A stretch of DNA of 64,000 nucleotides from Sulfitobacter sp. 20_GPM-1509m (GCF_000620505.1 NZ_KK211144.1:627681-691680); one strand, 5' to 3'; counted from the first letter of the stretch, positions 11,114 to 21,470 are shown. Translations and numbers: made by a program. Notes: generated from the sequence alone by a model not told the origin.

Positions 11114-13435
11114 GTGCCTTCATTCTCGACAACATTGGAAAAAGCAATCCATTCCGCGCTGGCGCTGGCAAACGAGCGCCGCCACGAATTCGCGACGCTG
11201 GAGCATTTGCTGCTGGCGTTGGTCGACGAGCCGGACGCCAAACGTGTGATGCAGGCGTGCAGCGTCGACGTTGACGAACTGCGCACCACGCTGAACGAAT
11301 TTGTCGACGAGGATCTGTCAAACCTCGTGACCGACATCGACGGCAGCGAAGCGGTGCCCACAGCGGCGTTCCAGCGCGTTATTCAACGCGCGGCGATCCA
11401 CGTGCAGTCTTCGGGCCGCACCGAGGTGACCGGTGCGAACGTGCTGGTCGCGATCTTTGCCGAACGCGAAAGCAACGCGGCCTATTTCCTGCAGGAGCAG
11501 GACATGACCCGCTATGACGCAGTCAACTTTATCGCCCATGGCGTTGCCAAGGACCCCGCCTTTGGCGAGCCGCGCCCAGTCTCGGGCGCGCCCGAGCATG
11601 AGGACGAGCCGCAAGGCGTGACCGAAGGCGAGAAAAAGGATTCGGCGCTTGAGAAATATTGCGTCGATCTGAACGCCAAATCGCGCGAGGGCGACATCGA
11701 CCCGCTGATCGGCCGCGACAGCGAAGTCGAACGCTGCATCCAGGTGCTGTGCCGTCGGCGCAAGAACAACCCGCTGCTGGTGGGTGACCCCGGCGTCGGC
11801 AAAACCGCCATCGCCGAAGGTCTGGCACGCAAGATCGTATCGGGCGAAACCCCCGAGGTTCTGGCCAACACCACGATCTATTCGCTCGACATGGGCGCAT
11901 TGCTTGCGGGCACCCGCTATCGCGGTGATTTCGAGGAACGGCTGAAAGCGGTCGTGACCGAGTTGGAAGCGCACAAGGACGCGGTTCTGTTCATCGACGA
12001 AATTCACACCGTGATCGGTGCCGGTGCCACTTCGGGCGGTGCGATGGACGCGTCCAACCTGCTGAAGCCTGCGCTTCAGGGGGGTAAATTGCGCACCATG
12101 GGTTCGACCACCTACAAGGAGTTCCGCCAGCATTTCGAAAAGGACCGCGCCCTGTCGCGCCGGTTCCAGAAAATCGACGTGAGTGAGCCGTCGGTCGAAG
12201 ATGCGGTGAAAATCCTGCGCGGGCTGAAACCCTATTTCGAGGATCACCACTCGGTGAAATACACCTCGGATGCGATCAAGACCTCGGTGGAACTGGCCAG
12301 CCGGTACATCAACGACCGCAAGCTGCCCGACAGCGCCATCGACGTCATCGACGAGGCCGGTGCCGCGCAGCATCTGGTGGTCGCCAACAAGCGGCGCAAG
12401 ACCATCGGGACCAAGGAGATCGAGGCCGTGGTGGCCAAGATCGCCCGCATCCCGCCGAAAAACGTCTCCAAAGACGATGCCGCCGTGCTGAAAGACCTCG
12501 AAGGCTCGCTGAAACGCGTCGTCTTTGGTCAGGACACCGCAATCGAGGCGCTGGCCTCGGCGATCAAGCTGTCGCGTGCGGGTCTGCGCGAGCCGGAGAA
12601 GCCCATCGGCAACTACCTGTTCGCAGGACCAACCGGCGTGGGCAAAACCGAGGTGGCCAAACAGCTGGCGGATACGCTGGGTGTGGAACTGCTGCGTTTC
12701 GATATGTCGGAATACATGGAGAAACACGCGGTCAGCCGTCTGATTGGCGCCCCTCCGGGCTATGTCGGGTTCGATCAGGGCGGTCTGCTGACCGACGGGA
12801 TCGACCAGCATCCGCATTGCGTGCTGCTGCTGGACGAGATGGAAAAGGCGCATCCGGATGTCTACAACATCCTGTTGCAGGTCATGGACCATGGCCGCCT
12901 GACCGACCACAACGGTCGCACGGTGGACTTCCGCAACGTGGTGCTGATCATGACCTCGAACGCCGGTGCTGCGGAACAGGCCAAGGAAGCGATCGGCTTT
13001 GGCCGTGACCGCCGCGAGGGCGAGGACACAGCCGCCATCGAGCGGACCTTTACGCCGGAATTCCGCAACCGTCTGGACGCGGTGATCAGCTTTGCGCCGC
13101 TGCCCAAGGCCGTGATCCTGCAAGTGGTCGAAAAGTTCGTGCTGCAACTCGAAGCGCAACTGATGGACCGTGGCGTGACCATCGAACTGACCCGCCCCGC
13201 CGCCGAATGGCTGGCCGATAAGGGCTATGACAGCAAGATGGGCGCGCGTCCGTTGGGCCGCGTGATCCAAGAATACATCAAAAAGCCGCTGGCCGAAGAA
13301 TTGCTCTTTGGCAAGCTGGCCAAAGGTGGGGTTGTCAAGGTCGGCATGAAAAACGGCGTGCTGGACCTCAAGGTCGAAGGGCCTGAAAACCGGCGCATCT
13401 CGGGCAACAAGCCGCCCCTGCTGACGGCTGAATGA
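11114..13435 (+). CDS. clpA: ATP-dependent Clp protease ATP-binding subunit ClpA
   Basis: Hexameric AAA+ unfoldase that feeds substrates to ClpP. The protein is 773 residues from GTG 11114, which has AAGGAG seven bases upstream. The N-domain begins [19 protein letters not shown]. The first AAA module has Walker A GDPGVGKT (residues about 224-231) and the second GPTGVGKT (about 505-512). It lacks the long ClpB middle domain, which marks it as ClpA. No clpS is next to it, although clpS often precedes clpA. A small inverted repeat GTCAC-TTTT-GTGAC (10978-10991) lies upstream. The stop overlaps the M23 peptidase start. Confidence 0.97.
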   Translation: MPSFSTTLEKAIHSALALANERRHEFATLEHLLLALVDEPDAKRVMQACSVDVDELRTTLNEFVDEDLSNLVTDIDGSEAVPTAAFQRVIQRAAIHVQSSGRTEVTGANVLVAIFAERESNAAYFLQEQDMTRYDAVNFIAHGVAKDPAFGEPRPVSGAPEHEDEPQGVTEGEKKDSALEKYCVDLNAKSREGDIDPLIGRDSEVERCIQVLCRRRKNNPLLVGDPGVGKTAIAEGLARKIVSGETPEVLANTTIYSLDMGALLAGTRYRGDFEERLKAVVTELEAHKDAVLFIDEIHTVIGAGATSGGAMDASNLLKPALQGGKLRTMGSTTYKEFRQHFEKDRALSRRFQKIDVSEPSVEDAVKILRGLKPYFEDHHSVKYTSDAIKTSVELASRYINDRKLPDSAIDVIDEAGAAQHLVVANKRRKTIGTKEIEAVVAKIARIPPKNVSKDDAAVLKDLEGSLKRVVFGQDTAIEALASAIKLSRAGLREPEKPIGNYLFAGPTGVGKTEVAKQLADTLGVELLRFDMSEYMEKHAVSRLIGAPPGYVGFDQGGLLTDGIDQHPHCVLLLDEMEKAHPDVYNILLQVMDHGRLTDHNGRTVDFRNVVLIMTSNAGAAEQAKEAIGFGRDRREGEDTAAIERTFTPEFRNRLDAVISFAPLPKAVILQVVEKFVLQLEAQLMDRGVTIELTRPAAEWLADKGYDSKMGARPLGRVIQEYIKKPLAEELLFGKLAKGGVVKVGMKNGVLDLKVEGPENRRISGNKPPLLTAE

Positions 13436-14403
13436 TCCGCGCGGTTTACACCGCCTTCACACTCACGCTCGCCGCAGGGATGCCTGCGGCGGGCGATCCT
13501 GTTTTGACCTCCCCGATTGACTGTGATCTGGGACGTGACTGCTTTATCCAGCAATATGTCGATCACGACCCCGGACCGGGCGCATCGGATTACCTGTGTG
13601 CCCCGCTCAGCTATGATGAACATACAGGCACCGATTTTGGCCTGCCCACCCTGCGACAGATGCAGGCGGGCGTGAACGTGCTGGCCAGTGCCCCAGGTAC
13701 GGTCAAAGGCGTGCGTGACGGCATGGTCGACCAGGCCTATTCCGCTGCCAATGCTGAACAGGTCACAGGACGCGAATGTGGCAACGGCGTGGTGATCGAC
13801 CATGGTGAGGGTTGGGAAACCCAATATTGCCACATGAAACGGGGCAGCATCACGGTCCGCTCCGGCGACACGGTTCAGCGCGGCGCCGTGCTGGGTCAGG
13901 TCGGCATCAGTGGGCGCGCGCAGTTTCCCCACGTCCACCTGAGCGTGCGGCACAACGGCGAAACGATCGACCCCTTTAATCCCGACGGCGATATCACTTG
14001 TGACGTGCCCGACAGCAACACCCTGTGGCGATCCCCGCCCGCCTACCGGGCTGGTGGGATCCTTGACGTGGGCTTTTCCGACAGTATTCCGGCCTATGAC
14101 GATGTGAAATCAGGCCGCGCCGCCAAAGCGGCTTTGCCCGCAGACGCACCTGCGCTGGTGGTGTACGGATATGCCTTTGGCGGCCAGTTGGGCGACAAGA
14201 TACGCGTTGTCCTGACCGGTCCGAAAGGCGATGTTTTAGATCAAACCGAAACACTGGAAAAAGGTCAGGCGCAGTTCTTCCGCGCAGTTGGCAAGCGCCT
14301 GAAAGGCGCTGCATGGCCTGCGGGCTCCTACGCGGGGACAGTCACTCTGATCCGTGACGGCCGCCAGATCGACACCCGCCGCGCAGAGATCACGCTGCGC
14401 TGA
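13432..14403 (+). CDS. M23 family peptidoglycan metallopeptidase
   Basis: A 323-residue exported LytM-type peptidase. A signal peptide covers about residues 1-21 ([21 protein letters not shown]). The catalytic zinc ligands are visible as HTGTDFG (H-x3-D) and PHVHLSV (HxH), so the enzyme looks active rather than an activator-only form. The domain spans about residues 60-185, and a C-terminal beta-rich domain of about 110 residues is unassigned. Its ATG overlaps the clpA stop by four bases (ATGA), which couples their translation and is an unusual partner for a cytoplasmic unfoldase. Confidence 0.88.
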   Translation: MIRAVYTAFTLTLAAGMPAAGDPVLTSPIDCDLGRDCFIQQYVDHDPGPGASDYLCAPLSYDEHTGTDFGLPTLRQMQAGVNVLASAPGTVKGVRDGMVDQAYSAANAEQVTGRECGNGVVIDHGEGWETQYCHMKRGSITVRSGDTVQRGAVLGQVGISGRAQFPHVHLSVRHNGETIDPFNPDGDITCDVPDSNTLWRSPPAYRAGGILDVGFSDSIPAYDDVKSGRAAKAALPADAPALVVYGYAFGGQLGDKIRVVLTGPKGDVLDQTETLEKGQAQFFRAVGKRLKGAAWPAGSYAGTVTLIRDGRQIDTRRAEITLR

Positions 14404-14409
14404 GGCGTC

Positions 14410-14467
14410 CTTCATCTTGCCAGAAAAACTCCGGGGAAGGCGCGAAAGCGACTGGGGCAGAGCCCCT
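14410..14467 (+). repeat. dispersed intergenic hairpin repeat, copy 3
   Basis: Reads CTTCATCTTGCC, AAAAACTCCGGGG, a short spacer hairpin, then GGGGCAGAGCCCC. It fills the gap between the convergent M23 peptidase and OmpA-type genes. The TAG stop of the minus-strand gene shares the last two bases of the element, so the element grows right out of the coding end. Confidence 0.85.
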
Positions 14468-16529
14468 ATTTCTCGGTGAACTTCAACTCGATCCGCCGGT
14501 TTTGCGCCCGCGCCTCGTCGGTGTCGGCGGTGTTCACCGGTTGATACTGCCCGAACCCGTTGGCCGACAGCCGGTCCGGGGGGATACCCAGGAAATTCAC
14601 CATGTATTTCACCACTGACAGCGCCCGTGCCTGGCTGAGCTCCCAGTTGTCGGCAAATGCGCCCTGACCGGACAGCGGTGTGTTGTCCGTATGCCCGTCC
14701 ACACGAATGACCCAATTGATCTCGGGGGGAATGTCGCTCACCACGCTGCGCAGGATCGCCGCGATCTTGGAAAGCTCTCGCTGCCCGTCCGCGGACAGGT
14801 TCGCAGCACCGGGCGGGAACAGCACCTCGGAGGAGAATACGAACCGGTCGCCCTCGATCCGCACGCCTTCCTGATTGCCCAGAACATCCCGCAACCGGCC
14901 AAAGAACTCCGAGCGGTATTTCTCCAGATCCTGCGCCGCTGCTTCCAACCGCTTGCGCTCTTGTTCTTCCAGCACGCGGCGGCGACGTTCTTCGGCGGCA
15001 ACCCGTGCCAGTGCGGTGTTCAGATCCTGACCCAGCGACAACAATTCGACCTGTGCCGCCTCGTCCCGAGTCTTGGCGTCGTCCAGCAAGGCCTGCAATT
15101 GGCCCAACTGCGACCGGAGCGCCGCAACCTGCTGGTTCAGCACCTCGGTCTGCCGCTGGGCCGCTGCGGATTTTTCCTGTTCCTCCGCCAGCTTGTCCCG
15201 CGCTGTCTGCAACAAGGCCGCGCGACGTTCGGCGTCGGTCATTGTCTCGTCGATGGCATTTTCGGCAGCCAGCTTTGCCGCCAGTGCCGCCGCCAGTTGC
15301 GCCCGCACCTCGGCCGCGTCGGCGTTCAGCGTCTGCGCGTCGGCCTCGGCTGCCAGCTTTGCGGCCAAGGCCGCCTCAAGCTGGGTGCGCAAATCGGCGC
15401 TGGTCGCCTGGGCATCCTCTGCACGGGCTGTCTGTGTGGTCACATCCGCCAGCGCCGCCGCAAGCCGCGCCCGCAAGTCTTGGGTTTCGGCGCTGCCTGC
15501 TTCGATGGTGGCCTGCGCCACGTCCAACTGACCCTGAAGCGCGGCAATCTGCCCTTCCAACGCATCCTTTTGTGCGGTCAGCGCCTGCTGCTGGGTCGCC
15601 AGTTCCTGCACGGTGCTGTCGGTGCCATCGGCCTGCCCTTTCAAGGTTTCCACCTGCAGCAGCGCTGCCACCAATTGTGTGTCCAGATCCGCCTCGGCGG
15701 CACGGGCTGCGGCCAGCATGGTCAGCGTTTCCTCGGCTTTCTTGCGCTGCGCCTCCAGTGCCAGCGTCATCGAGGTCAGCTCGGCATCCGCCTCTTTCAG
15801 GCGTTCGCGCAGCAATCGGGCGGCTTCGGCCTCGGCCAGCTTCGCCGCCTCTTCCTCGCTCAGCGCTGCCTGCGCCTGGTCCAGTTGCGTGTTCAGACCT
15901 GCCAGTTGCTCATTGGCTTCGGCATTTCGCGCGCGCAGATCTGCAACCAGCGCATCCAGTGCCTCGCGCCGCGATGCGGCCAGCCGCGCCTCCTCGGCAC
16001 CGGCGTCGATCTCGTCGCGCGCCTGCGCCAGCGCCAGGTTCAACGCCTCTTGTTCGGACAACAATCGGGTCTGTTCGGCTTGCAAATCGGCCACCGCCGC
16101 CTGCGCCTGATCCCGGTCCGCCAGCAGAGTTGCGACCTGGGCTTCAAAACTTGTGATCCGTGTCTGCGCCGCCGCCAGTTCGCTGGCCTGCGCATCACGT
16201 TCCTGCGTCAGTGACGCGATCAGCGCCGCCTGATCCGACACCTCTTGCTGCGCATCGCTCAGGGTTGCAGACAGCGCCGAGAGCCGCGCATCCAGCCGGT
16301 CGCCCCGCTGTTCCTCCAGCCCGAGCGCCTGCGCCAGGGCCGCAACTTCACCGGCCAGCGCGTCCAGTTCGCTTTCCTGCCCCGAAATGGTTTCGCGCAG
16401 CACGTATTGCACCACCATGAAAATGGTCAGCACAAACATCAGCACCAGCAACAGGCCGGTCATCGCATCGACAAAGCCGGGCCAGATCGACGCCTGAAAC
16501 CGTGATCCCGTGCGCCGCGACAGGGCCAT
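14466..16529 (-). CDS. MotB/OmpA-like peptidoglycan-binding protein with long periplasmic coiled coil
   Basis: A 687-residue inner-membrane protein. A single N-terminal transmembrane helix (about 14-45) carries an Asp at residue 21 in WPGFVDAMTGLL, placed like the proton-binding Asp of MotB/TolR. Residues about 50-540 are a very long Ala/Glu/Gln-rich coiled coil (heptads such as AALAQALGLEEQRGDRLDA). The C-terminus is an OmpA peptidoglycan-binding domain with GHTDNTP and NRRIEL. It follows the MotA/ExbB-like gene with a TGATG overlap, so the two form a stator-like pair. Its load or partner is unknown. Confidence 0.85.
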   Translation of the reverse strand: MALSRRTGSRFQASIWPGFVDAMTGLLLVLMFVLTIFMVVQYVLRETISGQESELDALAGEVAALAQALGLEEQRGDRLDARLSALSATLSDAQQEVSDQAALIASLTQERDAQASELAAAQTRITSFEAQVATLLADRDQAQAAVADLQAEQTRLLSEQEALNLALAQARDEIDAGAEEARLAASRREALDALVADLRARNAEANEQLAGLNTQLDQAQAALSEEEAAKLAEAEAARLLRERLKEADAELTSMTLALEAQRKKAEETLTMLAAARAAEADLDTQLVAALLQVETLKGQADGTDSTVQELATQQQALTAQKDALEGQIAALQGQLDVAQATIEAGSAETQDLRARLAAALADVTTQTARAEDAQATSADLRTQLEAALAAKLAAEADAQTLNADAAEVRAQLAAALAAKLAAENAIDETMTDAERRAALLQTARDKLAEEQEKSAAAQRQTEVLNQQVAALRSQLGQLQALLDDAKTRDEAAQVELLSLGQDLNTALARVAAEERRRRVLEEQERKRLEAAAQDLEKYRSEFFGRLRDVLGNQEGVRIEGDRFVFSSEVLFPPGAANLSADGQRELSKIAAILRSVVSDIPPEINWVIRVDGHTDNTPLSGQGAFADNWELSQARALSVVKYMVNFLGIPPDRLSANGFGQYQPVNTADTDEARAQNRRIELKFTEK

Positions 16530-17743
16530 CAGCCGTCACCCTTGATGTTTCCCGCCCCGCCCTGGGACCCGCGCCCACGATTGCCACGATTGCCACCGCG
16601 CGGCTGCGCCAGTGCCTGTGTGAGCCCGGCCAGGTCGCTGCGCAATTCCGCCATGCTTTCCTGACGGCCCGCGGAAATCTCTTCGAGAATACGCAGCATC
16701 TGCACGTCGATCGACCGCAGACGCATCCGGCTTTCGGCATCAATCCCGTCGCCGCCGCCTTGGGCTTCGAAATGCGCAATCAGCCGTTCCTGCCCCGCAG
16801 CCACCCGCTCCAGCGCCGAATTTTCGGGGTCGCCGTGCTGCATCTGCCGGGTCATGCCGTGAATGGCCTCGACCAGCATCCCCAGCTTTTCGTCCACCAC
16901 GGTCCGCGAAATGTCCGACTGGGTGAACATCTGTTGCAGGGTTTCCATCTGCTCGGCCAGATGGTCGATCACGCCCGCCATCACGGGCGCATCGCCCCCG
17001 GTCTCTTCGCCCGAGGCAAAGCTGACCCGCGTGATCGAACTCAGCCATTCTTCCAGCTCGCGGTAAAACCGGTTCTGTCCGTGACCCGCGAACAGCTCGA
17101 GCAATCCGACAATCAACGATCCCGCCAGCCCCAGCAGGGACGAACCAAAGGCCACTCCCATACCGCTCAGCTGGGAATCCAGCCCGTCCATCAGGCGACC
17201 AAACACGTCCACACCCGCGTCGCCCTCTTGCGGGGCAAGGCTGCGAATGGTGTCGACCAACGCGGGAACGGTGGTTGCCAGACCGTAGAACGTGCCCAAA
17301 AGGCCCAGGAAAATCAGAAGGTTGACGATGTAACGCGTGATTTCGCGCGCCTCGTCGACGCGCGTAGCGACCGAATCCAGAATAGACCGCGTGGACGAGG
17401 ACGACACCTGCATCCGTGCGCCACGCGTGCGCAACAGGGACGCCAGTGGCGCCAGCAATTGCGGCGGCTTGTCGTCACCGTCCTGCGTATCGCCGACAAA
17501 GCCTTCGATCCAGCGCACCGACCCGATCAGCTGGAACACCTGCCAAAAGCAGGCGACGACACCGATCAGAAAGACAAAAAAGATGAACCCGTTCAGATAG
17601 GGGTTGGCCTCGAACACAGGCAATACGCTGGGCGCCGCGACGAACACCATCGCCGCGCTCAGGGCGATTACCATCAGCATCAGTGCGATCTGCCGCACCG
17701 GCTGGGAAAATTGCGGCCGCGCTTCGCGGTCCATCTGCGACAT
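16529..17743 (-). CDS. MotA/TolQ/ExbB-like proton channel protein
   Basis: A 404-residue membrane protein from ATG 17743 (AAGGA nine bases upstream). Two transmembrane helices near residues 15-75 are followed by a cytoplasmic loop. A MotA/TolQ/ExbB core then has two further helices (LLIFLGLLGTFYGLATTVPAL; GVAFGSSLLGLAGSLIVGLLEL), which carry the small and polar residues typical of the channel. A cytoplasmic tail of about 170 residues ends in a Gly/Arg-rich stretch (RGGNRGNRGRG). It precedes and overlaps the OmpA/MotB-like gene. Together they should form a proton-driven complex. It is not close enough to motA, tolQ or exbB to use those names. Confidence 0.85.
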   Translation of the reverse strand: MSQMDREARPQFSQPVRQIALMLMVIALSAAMVFVAAPSVLPVFEANPYLNGFIFFVFLIGVVACFWQVFQLIGSVRWIEGFVGDTQDGDDKPPQLLAPLASLLRTRGARMQVSSSSTRSILDSVATRVDEAREITRYIVNLLIFLGLLGTFYGLATTVPALVDTIRSLAPQEGDAGVDVFGRLMDGLDSQLSGMGVAFGSSLLGLAGSLIVGLLELFAGHGQNRFYRELEEWLSSITRVSFASGEETGGDAPVMAGVIDHLAEQMETLQQMFTQSDISRTVVDEKLGMLVEAIHGMTRQMQHGDPENSALERVAAGQERLIAHFEAQGGGDGIDAESRMRLRSIDVQMLRILEEISAGRQESMAELRSDLAGLTQALAQPRGGNRGNRGRGSQGGAGNIKGDG

Positions 17744-17815
17744 GCGCCCGGGTCCTTGCCCTAGTTTACTGCTCTGCAGCAACGATAACGAAGAATGCCC
17801 GACAAGGCCAAGGGA

Positions 17816-18346
17816 TTATGCACAGATTGCCCGCACACGCGCCGCCAACCAGTCCAGATCGGCATCTTGCAGCCCGATCTGGTTCAAATGATCGGCAGTG
17901 TTGAAAAGATATTCGGTGTTGGGGCCACGCCCGCCCACTGCCTTGGCGATGATCTGGGCCTGTTCTTCCAGCGGCAGGCCGCCACAATACTGGTCGTGTT
18001 CGGCGTCGATGATATAGGCGACGGCATCGACCACGCGCCCGTCCACCAATTGCAAGGACACGGTTGCCTCATAATAGGCCGACGAAATCAGCTCGCGGGC
18101 GCGCAGATACTCCAGCGTCGCCTCTTCTGCGCCCGCCTCGACCTCCATTGCGATGCCTTCGCAAGAGGCCGGCGGCACCGCGTCCAGCGCCAGCACCAGC
18201 CCCGGTTCCGCTTCCGTGCCTCGGTGATGGATCGAGCGCATACAGAACGACCGCTGATAGCCTTTCAGCCGTGCGACAACCCGATCAGCCACTGGAAAAC
18301 CGGGGTTCCAAAGCAAGCTGCCATAGCCAAAAACCCACATCGTCAT
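17816..18346 (-). CDS. gamma-glutamylcyclotransferase, ChaC-like
   Basis: A 176-residue ChaC/AIG2-type cyclotransferase, predicted to split glutathione or a gamma-glutamyl peptide to 5-oxoproline. The start at 18346 has AAGGGG nine bases upstream. The N-terminus MTMWVFGYGSLLWNPGF has the YGSL substrate loop, and YLRARELI lies in the region that carries the catalytic Glu. Readings that begin further upstream run through a dispersed repeat and are not coding. ChaC proteins are usually of this size. Confidence 0.88.
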   Translation of the reverse strand: MTMWVFGYGSLLWNPGFPVADRVVARLKGYQRSFCMRSIHHRGTEAEPGLVLALDAVPPASCEGIAMEVEAGAEEATLEYLRARELISSAYYEATVSLQLVDGRVVDAVAYIIDAEHDQYCGGLPLEEQAQIIAKAVGGRGPNTEYLFNTADHLNQIGLQDADLDWLAARVRAICA

Positions 18347-18427
18347 CGACACTGTCCCCTTTGTCTTTGTCGCAGGCCGGTAAACCCGATTCGCCCATCC
18401 AATGAAAGCCGCGCCCCGGACCGCCCC

Positions 18428-18485
18428 CTTCTTTTGGCCCAAAATATCCTGGGGGAGCCGCATCAGCGGCGGGGGCAAAGCCCCC
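18428..18485 (+). repeat. dispersed intergenic hairpin repeat, diverged copy 4
   Basis: Variant of the same layout: CCTTCTTTTGGCCC, AAAATATCCTGGGGG, a hairpin GCCGCATCAGCGGC, then GGGGGCAAAGCCCCC. The 5' part differs from the other copies, while the double-hairpin 3' part is conserved. It lies just past the extensin-like gene stop and upstream of the ChaC-like gene. Confidence 0.7.
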
Positions 18486-18492
18486 GAACACC

Positions 18493-19302
18493 CTAGCGGC
18501 AATAAGATCCGCTGCGATAGCGCGCCGTGTCAAAGTGCAGGTGGTCGCGGTGATAGCCGTCCGAACCGGGGCCCAGAACCGTGCCAAAGGTCCCACAGGC
18601 CCCCGCGTGCATCGCGCGCAGCGCCTTGCCGTGGCGGCGGGAGTTCCACCCTTCCAGCACGCTCACAATTTCGCCGCTCTGCAATTGAAAGCCCGAGATA
18701 TCGATCGCCCGGCCCTTGCCATGTTCGGACACTTTCGCGCCGGGCTGATTGTTGCGCGTGCGGCAGGTGTAATGCGCGGCGACGCGGTAACCCGTCAGAC
18801 CGCCCAGACGCGCCAGCGCCGGTTTTGCGCTGCGCTCGGTCCATGTTTTCAACGCCTTGGCCGTTGCGCAATCCATCACCGCCTCCTGGCTCAGCGCGAT
18901 GCCGGAGACCGATCTCAGTTTGATCGCCTCGCCGATGCCACAGGCCGCTATCGGGCCCGGCACGGGGCCGAGATAGGTGCCTTGCAAGTCGACATCACCG
19001 CAGACCGCCCCTTTGGCGCGTTTGCGTTTCTTTGCCATGGCCTTTTGTTCAAGCGATCTGGGCCGCACGGAAGGGCGCAATGCCGACACAGGACCAGAGA
19101 ATGACGCAGCCGACGCCAGATGCACCGCGCTTTGGTCCGGCTGCAGCAGGATCACCCCGGAACGGGCCACCACGGGCTGTGCGGTTGCCGCAGGCAGTGA
19201 AACGGTCGCGCGGGGCATTGGGCGAAGCGATTTTTTGGGTGCTTGCGCTGCTGCAGCCGTGGCCAGACACAGGGCCAACACAACTGTCAGCCCCGCCTTC
19301 AT
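18493..19302 (-). CDS. extensin-like exported protein
   Basis: A 269-residue protein with a signal peptide ([19 protein letters not shown]). A variable linker and an Extensin-like_C domain (about residues 100-269) follow. The domain carries SEHGKGRAIDISGF and HRDHLHFD, the zinc-peptidase-like pattern shared with D-alanyl-D-alanine carboxypeptidases, plus several cysteines likely to form disulfides. A role in peptidoglycan trimming is inferred from the motif; the plant name is historical. Its ATG overlaps the tyrC stop by four bases, so it is the last gene of hisC-tyrC-extensin. Confidence 0.85.
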   Translation of the reverse strand: MKAGLTVVLALCLATAAAAQAPKKSLRPMPRATVSLPAATAQPVVARSGVILLQPDQSAVHLASAASFSGPVSALRPSVRPRSLEQKAMAKKRKRAKGAVCGDVDLQGTYLGPVPGPIAACGIGEAIKLRSVSGIALSQEAVMDCATAKALKTWTERSAKPALARLGGLTGYRVAAHYTCRTRNNQPGAKVSEHGKGRAIDISGFQLQSGEIVSVLEGWNSRRHGKALRAMHAGACGTFGTVLGPGSDGYHRDHLHFDTARYRSGSYCR

Positions 19303-20240
19303 GATTTGCCGACCTGCGGCGTGCGGCCAAAGTCCGGCGCGTCGGTGTCCTGTCCCGCTTCGATGATACCCCGCCGGATCGCGCGGGTGCGGGTGAAATA
19401 GTCGAACAAATGGTCGCCGTCGCCGGTGCGGATGGCGCGTTGCAGCGCGAACAGCTCTTCGGTGAAGCGCCCCAGAATCTCCAGCGTCGCGTCCTTGTTG
19501 GTCAGGAACACATCCCGCCACATGGTCGGGTCGGATGCAGCGATGCGGGTAAAATCCCGAAAGCCGGCGGCAGAGTACTTGATGACTTCACCATCGGTCA
19601 CGCGGCCCAGATCATCGGCCACGCCCACCATCGTGTAGGCGATCAGGTGCGGTGTATGCGATGTGACAGCCAGCACCAGATCGTGGTGGTCGGCGTCCAT
19701 TTCCTCGACATTCGAACCGATACCCTCCCACAGCGTGCGCAGGCGCGCGGTGGCTTGCGGGTCTGTCCCATCGACCGGGACCAGCAGGCACCAACGGTTG
19801 TCGAACAAGGTTGCAAAACCCGATTCCGGTCCCGAATGTTCGGTCCCAGCCAGCGGGTGACCGGGAATAAAGTGTACGCCTTCGGGCAAATGCGGGCCGA
19901 CGCTTTCAATCACGCTGCGCTTGACCGAGCCTACGTCGGTTACAGTTGCACCCTTGGCCAGATGCGGCGCAATCTCGGCGGCAACGGCGGCCATCGCCCC
20001 CACAGGCACCGCCAGCACCACCAGATCGGCACCCTCGACCGCCTCGGCGGCGGTGTCGCACACGCGATCCGTCAGCCCGATACGGCGCGCGGTGTCGCGG
20101 GTGGCCTGGCTGCGGGCATAGCCCGTTACCTCGCCCGCAAGCCCGCCGCGCCGGATCGCCCAGAACATCGACGAGGCGATCAGCCCGAGACCGATCAGCG
20201 CAATGCGGTTGTAGACAGGGGCCTGTGCAACACCGGTCAT
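19299..20240 (-). CDS. tyrC: prephenate/arogenate dehydrogenase
   Basis: NAD(P)-dependent cyclohexadienyl dehydrogenase of tyrosine synthesis, 313 residues. The N-terminal Rossmann fold is [21 protein letters not shown]. Substrate and catalytic signatures are [25 protein letters not shown] and SHTPHLIAY, with the catalytic His in the last. The C-terminal dimer domain follows. Whether it prefers prephenate or arogenate cannot be read from sequence. It overlaps hisC by four bases at its start and the extensin-like gene at its end. Confidence 0.95.
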   Translation of the reverse strand: MTGVAQAPVYNRIALIGLGLIASSMFWAIRRGGLAGEVTGYARSQATRDTARRIGLTDRVCDTAAEAVEGADLVVLAVPVGAMAAVAAEIAPHLAKGATVTDVGSVKRSVIESVGPHLPEGVHFIPGHPLAGTEHSGPESGFATLFDNRWCLLVPVDGTDPQATARLRTLWEGIGSNVEEMDADHHDLVLAVTSHTPHLIAYTMVGVADDLGRVTDGEVIKYSAAGFRDFTRIAASDPTMWRDVFLTNKDATLEILGRFTEELFALQRAIRTGDGDHLFDYFTRTRAIRRGIIEAGQDTDAPDFGRTPQVGKS

Positions 20241-21328
20241 GCGCTTTTGCTTTCTTTGAATTGACGCACTGCGTGCACGACGCGGCGGCAGGCGCTTTCG
20301 TCGCCGACAGTGATGCGCAGCGCGGCCGGCAGTTTATAGCCCGCCACACGGCGCACGATCAGCCCTTGGGTCTGCAGCCACGCATCACAGGCGTTGGCCT
20401 CGTCGGCGCTGCCGAAACGGGCCAGTACAAAATTGGCGTGGCTCACGTCCGAGGGCACACCCAAGGCTGCCAGCCCTTCGGCCAGAATGGTGCGGCAACG
20501 GGCGTTTTCACTGCGGCAGTGGTCGGCATAGGCCACGTCGCGCACCGCCGCCTCGGCGGTGTCCAGCGCCGCCTGGCTGACGTTGAACGGACCGCGCACA
20601 CGGTTCAGCACGTCGATCACATGGGCCGGACCATAGCCCCAACCAATGCGCAACCCGCCCAGTCCGTACAGTTTCGAGAACGTGCGGGTCATCACGACGT
20701 TCTGGCGGCTGTCCACCAGCGACGCCCCGCCATCATAGCCTTCGACGTAATCGGCATAAGCTCCGTCCAGCACCAGCAGCGCCTGTTTCGGCAGGCCGTC
20801 CGCCAGACGCGCGATTTCCGTGTCCGCGATCATGGTGCCGGTGGGGTTGTTGGGGTTCGCGATGAACACCAGCCGCGTCTTTTTGGTGCAGGCCGCCAAC
20901 AGCGCATCGACATCGGTGACGCGGTCGGCTTCCAGCACTTCGACAGGCGTCGCCCCTGCTGCCTTTGCGCTGATGGAATACATGCCAAAGCCGTGGACGG
21001 TGTGCACGACCTCGGTGCCCGGCCCGGCATAGGCGTTGCACAGAAACGCAATGATTTCGTCCGATCCTGCACCGCAAATGATCCGCTCGGCGTCGACACC
21101 GTGGACCTGCGCAAGGGCGGCGCGCAGAGACGCGTGGTCGGTCGACGGGTAGCGGTGCAACTGGTGGGATGCCCGGCGGAACGCCTCCATTGCCTTGTCG
21201 GACGGCCCCAGCGGGTTCTCGTTCGACGACAGCTTTACCGCGTTTTCCACGCCCGCCACATGGCTGGTGCCCCCCACGTATGGGTCGATGGACATGATGC
21301 CGGGTTGTGGCGCAATCGCTTGGGTCAT
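20237..21328 (-). CDS. hisC: histidinol-phosphate aminotransferase
   Basis: PLP-dependent class I/II aminotransferase, 363 residues, of histidine synthesis. Many members also transaminate aromatic keto acids, which suits its place in front of tyrC. Visible motifs are [16 protein letters not shown]-type loop as [28 protein letters not shown] and the PLP lysine in [15 protein letters not shown]. It is the first gene of the hisC-tyrC-extensin operon. Its start is separated from the divergent radical SAM gene by about 140 bases. Confidence 0.96.
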   Translation of the reverse strand: MTQAIAPQPGIMSIDPYVGGTSHVAGVENAVKLSSNENPLGPSDKAMEAFRRASHQLHRYPSTDHASLRAALAQVHGVDAERIICGAGSDEIIAFLCNAYAGPGTEVVHTVHGFGMYSISAKAAGATPVEVLEADRVTDVDALLAACTKKTRLVFIANPNNPTGTMIADTEIARLADGLPKQALLVLDGAYADYVEGYDGGASLVDSRQNVVMTRTFSKLYGLGGLRIGWGYGPAHVIDVLNRVRGPFNVSQAALDTAEAAVRDVAYADHCRSENARCRTILAEGLAALGVPSDVSHANFVLARFGSADEANACDAWLQTQGLIVRRVAGYKLPAALRITVGDESACRRVVHAVRQFKESKSA

Positions 21329-21470
21329 GGGTTGGCTCCTTCGGAGGTTGTTTTAGCGAGGCAAACGCGCCTGCGCCATGCTCTTTTGCGGATGCGGAAG
21401 TTTGCCAACGCCAGTGTGTCCTAACGTCCTTTGTATTGCGCCGCCAGCGCGCAGAACATAAAGTGAACAA

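Noticed and set aside
11318-13270. A 650-codon open frame opposite clpA
   Set aside because: Antisense of clpA. It has no recognisable domain, and clpA itself is certain.
14466-17743. Zorya-type anti-phage system
   Set aside because: The ZorA/ZorB-like pair has no ZorC, ZorD or ZorE partner. Neighbours are housekeeping genes, and the long coiled coil is in the B-type protein rather than the A-type tail.
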